Of a DNA stretch of 64,000 bases, positions 7,597 through 16,408 are shown one piece after another. The stretch lies in NCBI GenBank assembly GCA_046350655.1, contig JAXMAB010000004.1, positions 124,001 through 188,000 of the forward strand. Direction: 5' to 3'. This DNA is from JAEUHO01 sp046350655 (GTDB lineage Bacteria > Planctomycetota > PLA2 > JAEUHO01). The notes beneath the pieces were generated by a model that saw only the letters and a list, made by a program, of their open reading frames with translations, was not told where the DNA came from and did no database searches. Both the position numbers and the translations under genes were made by a program. Positions within the stretch are counted from its first letter, which is position 1. Each line of letters starts with the position of its first letter.

Positions 7597-9453
7597 GTGA
7601 ACGCGCCCCGCACCGTCCCCGCGTACTTCCAGGCCGCGCTCGAGCGGCTCGGCGACCGTCCCATCCTCGAGGACCGCGCGGGCACCGTCGCGTTGTCCGT
7701 CGTGCTGTCGAACGCGGCGGCCGCGGCCCACGGGCTCGCGGGCCGCGGCCTGCGCCGCGGCGAGCGCGTGGGGTTCTGGGCCGACAACTCGCGGCGCTGG
7801 ATCCAGTGCGACCTCGCGATCCAGCTGGCCGGCGCGATCGGCGTCCCGCGCGGGACCGACACCCCCGAGGCCGAGATCCTCGAGATCTTCCGGCACGCCG
7901 ACGTCGCGTTCGTCGTGGTGCAGGACGCGCGGACGGCCGCGCGGTTCGAGGCGGTGCGCGGCGGGCTGCCCGGCCTGCGCGAGGTGATCGTCCTCGACGC
8001 GGGGAGCGCGCCCGTCCCCGGCGTGCCGTTCGACCGCCTCGTCGAGGAGGGCCGCGGCGGGCCGGGCTTCGCGGCGCTCGCCGCCGCCCTCGCGCCGGAC
8101 GACGTCTCGACCATCATCTACACGTCGGGCACGACGGGCCGGCCGAAGGGCGTCGTGCTGACGCAGGGCAACTTCGCGCACCAGCTCGAGGTGATCCCCG
8201 CCGTCCTCGACATCGGCCCCACCGACGTCTTCCTGTCCGTGCTGCCGCCGTGGCACATCTTCGAGCGCACCGTCGAGTACGTCGCGCTCACGCAGGGCGC
8301 GCGACTCGTCTACACCGACGTCCGCCGCTTCCGCAACGACCTCGCGGAGAAGTCGCCGACGTTCGTGCCGTCGGTCCCGCGCATCTGGGAGGCGGTCCAC
8401 GACGCGATCCGCAAGACGCTCGCGGAGGGCCCCGCGCTGCGGCGCGCGGTCTTCGCGTCGGCGTACGCGGTCGCCGACGCGCGCGCGCGGGCCGTCGACG
8501 TCGCCCGCGGCTGGTCGGTGGACGAACGCGGCCGCGGGCCGGGCCTCGCGTCCCGGGGAGGGTCCGCCGTCGTCGCCGGCCTCCTCTGGCCGTTCGACGC
8601 GCTCCTGCGCCGCGTCGCGTTCCGCCGCCTCGCGCGGCTGACGGGCGGGAGGCTGCGAGGGGCCGTCGTCGGCGGCGGCCTCATGCCGCCCCACGTCGAC
8701 CGCTTCTTCCGCGCCGTCGGCGTCGGCGTGCTGGTCGGCTACGGCCTCACCGAGACGTCGCCGGTGCTCACGGTGCGGCGGGCCGAGCGCAACGTGCTGC
8801 GCACGATCGGCCTCGCGATCCCGGGCGTCGAGCTGCAGGTCCGCGACGCGACGACGGGCGCGGTGCTCCCGACCGGCGAGACCGGCGTCGTGTTCACGCG
8901 CGGGCCGCAGGTGATGCGCGGGTACCACCGCGACGCCGAGCTGACCGCGCGCGTGCTCGACGCGGGGGGCTGGTTCGACACCGGCGACCTCGGGCTCCTG
9001 GGCCCGTCGGGCGACCTCCTCTTCCGCGGCCGCCAGAAGGAGACGATCGTCCTCGCGGGGGGCGAGAACGTCGAGCCGACGCGCGTCGAGGCGGCGATCA
9101 CGCCGTCGCCGCTGGTGCACCAGGTCGTGGTGGTCGGGCAGGACCGCAAGACGTTGGCGGCGCTCGTGGTGCCCGAGCGCGACGCCGTCGTCGCGCGGCT
9201 CGGCCTGCCCACGGCGACGACGCTCGCCGACCTCGCCGCGAAGCCCGAGGTCGCCGCGCTCCTCAAGGACGAGCTGACGCGCCGGACGGGGTCCGGGTCG
9301 GGCCTGCGGCCGTTCGAGCACGTCGCGCGCGTCGCGGTGCTCGGCGAGGTGCTCTCGGGCGACAACGCGTGCCTGACGGCGACGCTGAAGGTGCGGCGCC
9401 ACGAGGTCGTGAAGCGGTTCGCGAAGGACGTGGAGGCGGCCTACGCCGGTTGA
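7597..9453 (+). CDS. Long-chain fatty-acid--CoA ligase (AMP-forming)
   Basis: 618-residue adenylate-forming enzyme from GTG 7597. The phosphate-binding P-loop YTSGTTGRPKG is at residues 175-185, followed by the LPPWHIFERT segment typical of long-chain acyl-CoA synthetases, the GYGLTETSP motif, the GWFDTGDLG aspartate motif and the RQKE hinge. It activates fatty acids as acyl-AMP and then acyl-CoA for beta-oxidation or lipid synthesis. An insert around residues 290-330 contains an in-frame copy of the CGCGAGGCCC repeat (8541-8550, reverse). A full repeat copy also lies directly upstream (core 7560-7569). Confidence 0.9.
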   Translation: MNAPRTVPAYFQAALERLGDRPILEDRAGTVALSVVLSNAAAAAHGLAGRGLRRGERVGFWADNSRRWIQCDLAIQLAGAIGVPRGTDTPEAEILEIFRHADVAFVVVQDARTAARFEAVRGGLPGLREVIVLDAGSAPVPGVPFDRLVEEGRGGPGFAALAAALAPDDVSTIIYTSGTTGRPKGVVLTQGNFAHQLEVIPAVLDIGPTDVFLSVLPPWHIFERTVEYVALTQGARLVYTDVRRFRNDLAEKSPTFVPSVPRIWEAVHDAIRKTLAEGPALRRAVFASAYAVADARARAVDVARGWSVDERGRGPGLASRGGSAVVAGLLWPFDALLRRVAFRRLARLTGGRLRGAVVGGGLMPPHVDRFFRAVGVGVLVGYGLTETSPVLTVRRAERNVLRTIGLAIPGVELQVRDATTGAVLPTGETGVVFTRGPQVMRGYHRDAELTARVLDAGGWFDTGDLGLLGPSGDLLFRGRQKETIVLAGGENVEPTRVEAAITPSPLVHQVVVVGQDRKTLAALVVPERDAVVARLGLPTATTLADLAAKPEVAALLKDELTRRTGSGSGLRPFEHVARVAVLGEVLSGDNACLTATLKVRRHEVVKRFAKDVEAAYAG

Positions 9454-9476
9454 CCGCGAGGCCCGGTGGCCGACGG
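9451..9476 (+). repeat. Intergenic CGCGAGGCCC repeat at the acyl-CoA ligase stop
   Basis: Full copy, TGACCGCGAGGCCCGGTGG continuing CCG; core 9455-9464. The TGA stop of the ligase is the first three bases of the copy. Confidence 0.72.
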
Positions 9477-9585
9477 CCCGGCGGCGGCGACCCGACGACG
9501 GGGGCCGCGAGGGCGCGCGGGCCGGGAAGGCGGGCCTTGACCGTGGCCTTGCACGCCCGGTCGGACGGGCGGGTACCATGGGCGG

Positions 9586-10431
9586 ATGCTCGAGGACCGG
9601 GCCCTCGTCCTGAACCGCTCTTGGACGGCGATCTCCACGACGTCGGTCCGCCGAGCCGTCGTGTTGCTCGTCCGGGGCGCCGCGGGCGTCGTCCACCCGA
9701 CGACGTATCAGCTCCACTCGTGGGAGCAGTGGCTCGAGCAGAGCCGGTTCGAGCTGGGCGCCGAGTCGCTCGGCGACGGCCCACAACCCGGCGGCGGGCA
9801 CGGGGAGGGATCCCTCCTCGTGACGCCGGCCGAGGGCGCGACGCTGTCGGTCGCGTCGACGATCGACGCCGTGCGCGCCGCGGCGAGCGGCGCGGACGCC
9901 GAGGCGGACCACCCAAGAACCGACGGGCTGATCCGCAGCCCCGGCCGCGGCGAACCCGCGGGCCGTGGGGATCCCCTCGCGCGCGGCGGCTCGACGAGCC
10001 GCGCGGGCCGGCCCGGCGGTCCCGGGCGCCTGCTCGGGTTCGGGCTCTCGATCTGCGTGCCCGAGGTCATCGCGCTGCGCACGTACGACGGCTACCCCGT
10101 CCGCGGCGTCTCCTTCACCCGTCGCAACGTCTACAAGCGCGACGGGCACACCTGCCAGTACTGCGGCGACCGGCCGGGCCTCCACGAGCTGACGATCGAC
10201 CACGTCATCCCGCGGTCGCGCGGCGGGGCGTCGTCGTGGGAGAACTGCGTGACGGCGTGCCGCCCGTGCAACGCGCGCAAGGCGAACCGCCTCGCGCACG
10301 AGCTGAACCTGACGCTGAAGAAGCCGCCCGCGGCCCCGCGCTGGCCGGGCGGGCTCGACCCCGCGTCGGTGCGGGCGCGGCCGCTCTGGCAGCGGTTCCT
10401 GCCGGCGTCGGCCGTCGCGCTGACGGCCTGA
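9586..10431 (+). CDS. HNH endonuclease with a large N-terminal insertion
   Basis: 281 residues from ATG 9586. The start (RALVLNRSWTAISTTSVRRAVVLLVRGAA) and the C-terminal half (VPEVIALRTYDGYPVRGVSFTRRNVYKRDGHTCQYCG, then IDHVIPRSRGGASSWENCVTACRPCNARK) match the stand-alone HNH nuclease family, with two CxxC zinc knuckles and the catalytic DH of IDHV. Between them lies a low-complexity Gly/Ala/Arg-rich insertion of about 95 residues (roughly 55-150) where I would expect 15-20. First gene of a tight run with the zinc-ribbon, MFS and signal peptidase genes (gaps of 1 base or overlaps). Biological target unknown. Confidence 0.83.
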   Translation: MLEDRALVLNRSWTAISTTSVRRAVVLLVRGAAGVVHPTTYQLHSWEQWLEQSRFELGAESLGDGPQPGGGHGEGSLLVTPAEGATLSVASTIDAVRAAASGADAEADHPRTDGLIRSPGRGEPAGRGDPLARGGSTSRAGRPGGPGRLLGFGLSICVPEVIALRTYDGYPVRGVSFTRRNVYKRDGHTCQYCGDRPGLHELTIDHVIPRSRGGASSWENCVTACRPCNARKANRLAHELNLTLKKPPAAPRWPGGLDPASVRARPLWQRFLPASAVALTA

Positions 10432-10432
10432 C

Positions 10433-10756
10433 GTGGCCCGCGCCCGCGACACGTTCCCCTGCCCGGCGTGCCACGCCGACGTCGCCGCGGGCGCCCTCGC
10501 GTGCCCCGCGTGCGGCGCCGACGCGCGCACGGGCTGGGACGACGACGAGGACGCCGCGGCGGTGCGCACCGCGCAGGACCTCGACCTGCCCACCTCGGCC
10601 CGCGAGGACGACGACGCGTACGAGGAGTTCCTCCGCTCGGAGGGCGGCGCGATCCGCACGACGCCGCCGAGCCGGACGGCGATCCTCCTGATCGTGCTGG
10701 TGGTGCTCGGCGTCGCGGCGGCGCTCGCGCTCCTCACGTCGACGGGCAAGCCGTGA
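10433..10756 (+). CDS. Zinc-ribbon protein with C-terminal membrane anchor
   Basis: 107 residues from GTG 10433, one base after the HNH stop. Two CxxC pairs form a zinc ribbon (FPCPACHADVAAGALACPACGAD), followed by a very acidic linker (DDDEDAA, EDDDAYEEF) and a single C-terminal membrane segment (AILLIVLVVLGVAAALALL). The zinc ribbon would be cytoplasmic. Its TGA overlaps the GTG of the MFS gene, so the two are likely translated together. Role unknown. Confidence 0.72.
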   Translation: MARARDTFPCPACHADVAAGALACPACGADARTGWDDDEDAAAVRTAQDLDLPTSAREDDDAYEEFLRSEGGAIRTTPPSRTAILLIVLVVLGVAAALALLTSTGKP

Positions 10757-11967
10757 ACGCGCCCGCCGACGCGCCGCGCACTCGGGTCGTCGTGGCCTGG
10801 GCGCTGTACGACCTCGCGAACACGATCTACTCGGCGATCGTCGTCACGACGTTCCTGCCGGACCTGCTCGAGACGCGGTACGGCGCGTCGTCGTGGCTGT
10901 TCTACGCGACGTCCGCGACGCTGCTCGCGTCGGCGCTCGTCTCGACGGCGCTCGGCGCGCGGGTGGACCGCACGGGCCGCGCGCGCCCCGGGCTCGACGG
11001 GTTCACGCTGCTGTGCATCGGCGCGACGGCGGCGCTCTACCCGTGCGCGGGCCTCGGGCCCGTCCCGCTGCTCGTGCTGTACGCGATCAGCCTGTTCGGC
11101 TACCAGGCCGCGCTCACGTTCTACAACGCGCTGCTGCCGGTCGTCGCGCCGCCGCACCGCCGCGGCTGGGTCTCGGGCCTCGGCACCGCGCTCGGCTACG
11201 CGGGGCTCCCGCTCGCGTTCCTCGTCGGACGCGCGGTCTCGCAGGGGCCCCTGGGTCTCGAGGGCACGTTCCTCCTCTGCGCGGGGCTGTTCCTCCTCGG
11301 CACCGTCCCGCTGTGGCTGCTCGTGAAGGACGACCCCGCGCGCGCGCGGGCGGCCGCCGGGCCTCGCGTGCGCCTCGTCGACTCGCTCCGGTGGGTGGCC
11401 TCGCAGCCCACGCTGCGGCTGCTGCTCCTCGCCAACTTCGTCGCGGCCGACGTGATGAACACGCTCATCGCCCACGTCTACCTCTACCTCAAGAACCACG
11501 TCGGGCTCGGCGCGTCGCGCGCCGTCGACGGGATGGTCGCGCTGTCGATGACGGCGCTCGTCGGCGGGCTGGTCGTCGGGAAGCTCGTGGACCGCCTGCG
11601 CCCCGCCCGCGTCTTTGCGACGGCCGCGGGCCTGCTCGTCGTGGCCCTGTTCGCGTCGGCGGCGTGGCCCCGCGACGTGGTGTCGATCGTGGGGCTCGTC
11701 GTCGCGGGCGGGCTCGGCGTCGCCGCGACGTGGACCGTCGGGCGGCAGCTCGTGATCGCGGTGGCGCCCCCCGAGCGGTGCGGCGAGGCCCTCGGCCTCT
11801 ACGGCGTCACGACCAAGGCCAGCATCGTCGGCACGTCGCTCTTCGCGATGCTCCGCGACGGCTTCGGCTACGGTACGGCGGTGCTGGCGCAGGCGGTGGC
11901 GCTCGCGGGCGCGGTCGCGCTGCTGCTCGCGTTCGACCGGCGGCACGCGGCGGAGGGCAAGCGGTGA
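10753..11967 (+). CDS. MFS permease, UMF1 (Atg22-like) family
   Basis: 404 residues from GTG 10753 (GTGA junction). About 12 hydrophobic helices; the opening WALYDLANTIYSAIVVTTFLP is the hallmark of the UMF1/Atg22-like major facilitator family, several of which export amino acids or other small solutes. The mid-protein loop LLVKDDPARARAAAGPRVRLVDSLRW contains an in-frame copy of the CGCGAGGCCC repeat (reverse, 11359-11368). The substrate is not predictable from sequence alone. Overlaps the next gene by the same GTGA arrangement. Confidence 0.84.
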   Translation: MNAPADAPRTRVVVAWALYDLANTIYSAIVVTTFLPDLLETRYGASSWLFYATSATLLASALVSTALGARVDRTGRARPGLDGFTLLCIGATAALYPCAGLGPVPLLVLYAISLFGYQAALTFYNALLPVVAPPHRRGWVSGLGTALGYAGLPLAFLVGRAVSQGPLGLEGTFLLCAGLFLLGTVPLWLLVKDDPARARAAAGPRVRLVDSLRWVASQPTLRLLLLANFVAADVMNTLIAHVYLYLKNHVGLGASRAVDGMVALSMTALVGGLVVGKLVDRLRPARVFATAAGLLVVALFASAAWPRDVVSIVGLVVAGGLGVAATWTVGRQLVIAVAPPERCGEALGLYGVTTKASIVGTSLFAMLRDGFGYGTAVLAQAVALAGAVALLLAFDRRHAAEGKR

Positions 11968-13451
11968 CGGGCATCGCCGACGCACGGATGAGCGCGCGGA
12001 TGCTCGCGCGGCTCGCGGAAGGGCCCGCCGCCGTCGAGGACCTGCTCGCCGCCGCCCGCGACGCGGCCCCCGCCCCCGAGTCGGCCCCCGAGTCGGGGCC
12101 CGGGCGCGAGGGCGCATGGCACGCGCTCGTCCACGCGCTCGTGCGCGCGGGCAAGGTCGAGGTCGTCGGGCGGGCCGACTCCGGGGCGGCGGTCTACGGG
12201 CTCCCGGGCACCGTCGTGCCGCCGTCGGTCGCGGACGGCCCGGCCGTGATCCCGCCGCCCGCGTCGCCCCGCGACAGCCGCGTCGCCCTCGCCGTCGCGT
12301 CGCGCGTGCGCGATCCCGAGGAGCGCGGGCGCGTCGTCTCGGACGTGCTCGCCCATCTCGCGGCGCTCGCCGCGGCCGGCCGGTCGAAGGCGTTCGGGCC
12401 CGTGCCCCTCGCCCGCGACGTCCTCGCCCGCGTGGACCGCGGTCGCGCGACGATCGCGTGCCCCGAGAACGGCTGGGAGCGCCTCGTGCGCTTCGTCCGG
12501 CACGAAGGGCTCTCGATCCTGACGACGGGCGCGGTGCTCGCGTTCCTCTACCTCTTCGTCGCCGAGTTCCGCGTCGTCCCGACGAACAGCATGCGGCCGG
12601 GGATCGCGCCCGGCGACCGGCTGCTCGTCTACAAGCTCTCGCGCCGCGAGGTGCCCGACCGGTTCGCGCTCGTCGTGTTCGACGACGGCGCGGGCACGAA
12701 GCTCGTGAAGCGGCTCGTCGCCCTGCCCGGCGAGGCGGTCGCGGTCGACGAGCAGGGCGACCTCGTCGTCGACGGCAAGGTCGTCGTGAAGCCGCCCGAG
12801 GTCGCGGCGGCCGTGCGCGAGCCGCTGGTGCGCTCGACGTTCGACGCGGCGGGCAAGGCCGACGGGTGGTCGGCCGACGCGGACGGCTGGCGGCACTACG
12901 CCCGCCCGCTCCACGCCGACGAACCCGCCTACGTCGACGAGAACGGCACGCTCGAGCTCAACGGCGCCCCGCGCCCCGAGGCCCACGACGTCTACGCGAC
13001 CGCCGTCGTCACGGGCCCGGCGCGGCTCCGCGTCACGTTCCTCGACCGCAACCGCCGCGCGACCCGCGTCGTCGAGACGGGGGCGGGCGCGCCCGGCGAG
13101 CCCGCGGCCCCGACGACGCTCTCCATCTCCCTCGTCGACGGCGTGCTCCGCGTGGGCGACGTCGAGACCCGCGACCAGTTCTTCGGCGGCGCCGCGACCG
13201 TGGCGGTCCACGGCGCCGTCGCCTCCGTCGCGATCGACCGCGACGTCCACTACACGCAGCAGGGGCAGTTCGGGATCGACCCGGGGGCCCCCTTCCACGT
13301 CCCGCCGGACCACCTCTTTTTCCTGGGGGACCACTCGGCCCACAGCCAGGACTCCCGGTACCGCAGCCGGGGGCCGATCCCCCTCGATCGGGTCCTCGGG
13401 CGGGTGGTGTTCCGGGTCTGGCCCCTCGGGCGCATCGGTTTCCCGAGGTGA
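11964..13451 (+). CDS. lepB: Signal peptidase I with extra N-terminal and periplasmic domains
   Basis: 495-residue membrane protease that cleaves signal peptides on the outer face of the inner membrane. After a cytoplasmic region of about 180 residues (helical, winged-helix-like), a single hydrophobic helix precedes the catalytic serine S209 in PTNSMRPGIAPGDRLLVYK. The catalytic lysine is K249 in KLVKRLVALPGE, and the C-terminal box GDHSAHSQDSRYRSRGPI is present. Between them, residues about 275-435 form an extra beta-rich domain absent from the 320-residue E. coli enzyme. Start GTG 11964 overlaps the MFS stop. Confidence 0.86.
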   Translation: MTGIADARMSARMLARLAEGPAAVEDLLAAARDAAPAPESAPESGPGREGAWHALVHALVRAGKVEVVGRADSGAAVYGLPGTVVPPSVADGPAVIPPPASPRDSRVALAVASRVRDPEERGRVVSDVLAHLAALAAAGRSKAFGPVPLARDVLARVDRGRATIACPENGWERLVRFVRHEGLSILTTGAVLAFLYLFVAEFRVVPTNSMRPGIAPGDRLLVYKLSRREVPDRFALVVFDDGAGTKLVKRLVALPGEAVAVDEQGDLVVDGKVVVKPPEVAAAVREPLVRSTFDAAGKADGWSADADGWRHYARPLHADEPAYVDENGTLELNGAPRPEAHDVYATAVVTGPARLRVTFLDRNRRATRVVETGAGAPGEPAAPTTLSISLVDGVLRVGDVETRDQFFGGAATVAVHGAVASVAIDRDVHYTQQGQFGIDPGAPFHVPPDHLFFLGDHSAHSQDSRYRSRGPIPLDRVLGRVVFRVWPLGRIGFPR

Positions 13452-13470
13452 CCGACGCGGGCCCCGCCCC

Positions 13471-13495
13471 GGGTACGCGAGGCCCGGTCGCCGGG
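13471..13495 (+). repeat. Intergenic CGCGAGGCCC repeat between lepB and the ECF sigma gene
   Basis: Reads GGGTACGCGAGGCCCGGTCG; core 13476-13485. A GC palindrome (CGCCGGGGG / CCCCCGGGCG) follows immediately and could act as terminator for the lepB run. Confidence 0.7.
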
Positions 13496-13551
13496 GGCCC
13501 CCGGGCGCGACCTCGTCGGCCTGGACCGGGTTGGAAGCGGCGGAAGCCCGC

Positions 13552-14202
13552 ATGAACGACCCCGACCAGAGGTTGATGCGCCGCTTCCAGAAGGGAGACG
13601 CCTCCGCCTTCGAGGTCCTCGTCCACAAGTTCCAGGGGCCGGTGCTGTCGCTGGTGCGGCGATACCTCGGCTCGAGGAGCCCCGGGATCGAGGACGTCGC
13701 GCAGGAGGTCTTCCTCCGGATCTACCGGAGCAAGCACACCTACGAACCCAAGGCGAAGGTCGGCACCTGGATCTACCGGATCACCGTGAACACCTGCCTC
13801 AACGAGATCCGCCGCCTCGGCGCCGACAAGAACCGGCGCGTCGCCGGCTTCTCGGCCGTCTTCGGCGACGGCGAGCAGGGCGCCGACGTCGAGGCGACGG
13901 CCCTCGGGGACGGCGGCGCGGAGACGCCGCCCGACCTGATGGCCGCGAACGAGGTCGAGGCCCAGGTGCGCGCGGCGATCGACGCGTTGCCCGAACAGCA
14001 GCGCCTCGCGGTGATCCTGTCCCGTTACCACGACCTGCCCTACGAGGAGGTCGCCGCCGCCATGGACAGCAGCGTCCCGGCGGTGAAGTCCCTGTTGATG
14101 CGCGCGCGGGAGAACCTGCGCAAGGCCCTGGCGTCCGTCGTCGGCGAACCCGCCGACGTCGCCGCCGCGAGCGACCGGAGCGAGCCCGATGAACCCCGCT
14201 GA
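13552..14202 (+). CDS. ECF-type RNA polymerase sigma factor
   Basis: 216 residues from ATG 13552 (GGAAG just upstream; TTG 13531 is a weaker alternative). Region 2 is clear: LMRRFQKGDASAFEVLVHKF, then IEDVAQEVFLRIYRSK and GTWIYRITVNTCLNEIRR. Region 4 carries the LPEQQRLAVILSRYHDLPYEEVAAAMDSSVPAVKSLLMRARENLRK helix-turn-helix. The linker is unusually acidic. Overlaps the next gene, whose product is a candidate membrane anti-sigma factor, so activity is probably controlled by sequestration. Confidence 0.93.
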   Translation: MNDPDQRLMRRFQKGDASAFEVLVHKFQGPVLSLVRRYLGSRSPGIEDVAQEVFLRIYRSKHTYEPKAKVGTWIYRITVNTCLNEIRRLGADKNRRVAGFSAVFGDGEQGADVEATALGDGGAETPPDLMAANEVEAQVRAAIDALPEQQRLAVILSRYHDLPYEEVAAAMDSSVPAVKSLLMRARENLRKALASVVGEPADVAAASDRSEPDEPR

Positions 14203-14737
14203 CGTCCGTGAGCGTCTCAACGCCTATCTCGACGACCGCATGTCGCCGGCGGAGGCCCGCGAGTTCCTCGCGTGGCTCGAGAGCCACCCCGAGGCCTGGA
14301 AGGAGGCCGAGGCCGTGCGCCGCGTGTGGTCGCTCCTCGGCGCGTACCGCGACGAGCCGGTGCCCGAGGGGTTCGCCGACCGCGTGCTCGCGAAGGCCGC
14401 CGACCTCGGCACGGGCGCCGCGGCGGAAGGCGTCGGGCCCGTGGGCCCGCGGCCGGCGCTGCGCCTCCTCGCGGGCGGGCGGGCGCGCGCGCTCGCGGCC
14501 GCGGCGGCGATCGTCGCCGCGCTGGGCGTGGGGGCCCTGCTCGGCCGCGGGCTCGGCGACCGTCCGCCGGCGTCGCCGGTCCCGGACGCCTCGGTCGCGG
14601 CCCTCGACGCGCTGCCCTCGGGCGTCCTCGACCAGCTCGACGGCGACACGTTGACCCAGCTCGCGTCGTTGTCCGACGCGGAGTTCTCCGCGCTCCTCCT
14701 CGCCGACCCCCAGGACCTCGCCACCAGCGGCAACTGA
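14189..14737 (+). CDS. Candidate membrane anti-sigma factor without zinc motif
   Basis: 182 residues from ATG 14189, overlapping the ECF sigma gene by 14 bases. The N-terminal 60 residues (VRERLNAYLDDRMSPAEAREFLAWLESHPEAWKEAEAVRRVW) have the layout of an anti-sigma domain but lack the HxxxCxxC zinc ligands; PEAWKEA occupies the usual position. One membrane helix follows (LAAAAAIVAALGVGALL, about residues 96-113), then a short periplasmic tail. Assignment rests on position and architecture rather than on motif. Confidence 0.68.
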   Translation: MNPADVRERLNAYLDDRMSPAEAREFLAWLESHPEAWKEAEAVRRVWSLLGAYRDEPVPEGFADRVLAKAADLGTGAAAEGVGPVGPRPALRLLAGGRARALAAAAAIVAALGVGALLGRGLGDRPPASPVPDASVAALDALPSGVLDQLDGDTLTQLASLSDAEFSALLLADPQDLATSGN

Positions 14738-14743
14738 CCTCCG

Positions 14744-16024
14744 ATGACCTCGATCGCGCTCCTCCTCCGTCGTCGCCTCCCCGGCTTCCTCGCGCTGCTC
14801 GTCGGCGCCGGGGCGGGCCTCGCGTCGGCCCCGGCCGCGTGGATGCCGAAGGCGTTCGCCGAGGATGCCACGACCCCCGCGCCCGCGAAGGACGCGCGGC
14901 CCGACGCCGTCTCGCAGCTGCGCCGCGAGGAGCTCGAGGCCGTCCGTCGCCAGGTCGCGACGTGGGACGCGCTGAGCGCGACCGAGCGCGAGCGCATCGC
15001 GGTCGTCGTGCTGAAGCTGCGCTCGGTCTCGCCGGAGACGCGCGCCAAGCTCCTCGAGCGGCTGCGCGTCGCCAGCGCCGCGGGCCCCGCGGCCATGGCC
15101 GAGCTGTGGACCAAGCTCGAGGGCTATCGCCAGATGCCCGGCGAGGGCGGCGAGCGGTTCGTGCGCGTGCAGGCCGTGGTCCGCGCGCTCGCGACGGCGA
15201 TCGTGGCGGCGCTGCCGCCCGAGAAGGCGGCGACCTTCTACGACGGCCTCTCGGAGGCCGAACGCGGCCAGGTGGACGGCGCGATCGGGAGCGCGTGGAA
15301 GCGCCGCGTGATCGAGGAGGCGGTGGCCGCCCCCGACCTCGACGCCGAGCTGCCGGCGACGACGCCGTCCGGCCTGCGCGCCGAGCTCGACGCGATGCGC
15401 GCGCAGGTGCGCACGGCCGGCGGCGCGAACGCGCCGGAGCCGATGCGGCGCCGGCTCGCGGAGCGGATGCTGATGGTGCGCCTCGTGGCGTTGCACCAGG
15501 CCTCGGGCCCGGTCACGCCGTCCGAGGGCCCGGTGGACCCCCATCTCGTGGTGACGGGACGTCGGCTGCGGGAGCTTTCGCCCGCGGCCTTCGACGCGGT
15601 CGTCCGGACCGTGGGGGAGGCGGCCGAGCGCGGCCGCGCCGGGCTGACGGAACTCGTCGAGAAGCACCGCGGCGGCGAGCGCGGCGAGGGCATGCGCGCG
15701 GCCAGCCTGTGGCGGCTGCTCGGCGACCTCGAGAAGAAGCGGCCGATGTTGTCGGGCGACGTGCTCGAGAAGCTCGACGCGCTCGTCGCGTCGGTCCTCC
15801 GCGCGCTCGCGGTGCCCGACGACGAGAGCCGCGCATACCGGCTGGCGTCGACGATGCCCGAGCGGCTGCGGCTGCTCGCGCAGCTGATGGAGACGCGGGG
15901 CGTGTTGAGCGGCAACGGGCCCGGCGGCCGCGTCTGGAACGGCCGGCCCGGCGGGCCGCCGCGTCGGCCGCGCGACGGCGCCGGCATGGACGGCGGCCCC
16001 GGCATGAACGACGACGAGAAGTAG
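14744..16024 (+). CDS. Exported helical protein in the ECF sigma operon
   Basis: 426 residues from ATG 14744, six bases after the anti-sigma stop. A signal peptide (LPGFLALLVGAGAGLASAPAAWMPKAFA) precedes a long arginine/glutamate-rich helical region, with a WDALSATERERIAVVVLKL segment resembling the W..L...ER pattern of DUF3106-type periplasmic proteins. The C-terminus is Gly/Pro/Arg-rich. An in-frame CGCGAGGCCC repeat (reverse, 14815-14824) falls in the signal peptide. Probably the periplasmic sensor or output of the sigma/anti-sigma pair; this is inferred from context. Confidence 0.6.
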   Translation: MTSIALLLRRRLPGFLALLVGAGAGLASAPAAWMPKAFAEDATTPAPAKDARPDAVSQLRREELEAVRRQVATWDALSATERERIAVVVLKLRSVSPETRAKLLERLRVASAAGPAAMAELWTKLEGYRQMPGEGGERFVRVQAVVRALATAIVAALPPEKAATFYDGLSEAERGQVDGAIGSAWKRRVIEEAVAAPDLDAELPATTPSGLRAELDAMRAQVRTAGGANAPEPMRRRLAERMLMVRLVALHQASGPVTPSEGPVDPHLVVTGRRLRELSPAAFDAVVRTVGEAAERGRAGLTELVEKHRGGERGEGMRAASLWRLLGDLEKKRPMLSGDVLEKLDALVASVLRALAVPDDESRAYRLASTMPERLRLLAQLMETRGVLSGNGPGGRVWNGRPGGPPRRPRDGAGMDGGPGMNDDEK

Positions 16025-16076
16025 CCGTTCGTCGCACGTGGACGTCGGCGCGCCGCCCTCGAAGCGCCGTCGAATC

Positions 16077-16103
16077 CCGGGACCGCGAGGCCCGGTGGCC
16101 GAT
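16077..16103 (+). repeat. Intergenic CGCGAGGCCC repeat after the ECF operon
   Basis: Full copy, CGGGACCGCGAGGCCCGGTG then GCCG; core 16084-16093. Confidence 0.72.
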
Positions 16104-16181
16104 CGTGCGCGGCGTTCGGCGTCGCCCACACGTGTCGAGGTCGCGTGGGCGGCTCGCTGGCGCGGCGTCGAGGAGCACATC

Positions 16182-16212
16182 TGCGCGGGCGGGCGCAGCG
16201 CCCGCCCGCGCA
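16182..16212 (+). terminator. 14-bp hairpin after the ECF operon
   Basis: Perfect 14-bp stem (TGCGCGGGCGGGCG at 16182-16195 and CGCCCGCCCGCGCA at 16199-16212) with a 3-base loop, 160 bases past the last gene of the ECF operon and before the riboswitch. No T-run follows. Confidence 0.5.
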
Positions 16213-16336
16213 TGGCGGCGGCCGACGATGGCCGCGGCGACGTTCGTCCGCGGTGGCGATGTTTCGGGGATGTTCGGTCCGAGCGAGCCTAGCGGCTCTA
16301 GGCATCTCGGACTTTAGCGAATTCCGCCGAATCGGG

Positions 16337-16364
16337 TTGCCACGTCGTGGAGCGGGGCTAGGTT
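16337..16364 (+). promoter_or_regulatory. Possible promoter of the riboswitch leader
   Basis: TTGCCA (16337-16342), 16 bases, TAGGTT (16359-16364), about 45 bases before the aptamer in a locally less GC-rich stretch. A 6-bp inverted repeat GCCTAG/CTAGGC lies just upstream at 16287-16303 and could be an operator. Weak match to the housekeeping consensus. Confidence 0.35.
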
Positions 16365-16408
16365 CCGTGTGTCGCGACGACCTCGCGACGCGATCTTTTC
16401 AGCGTGAC

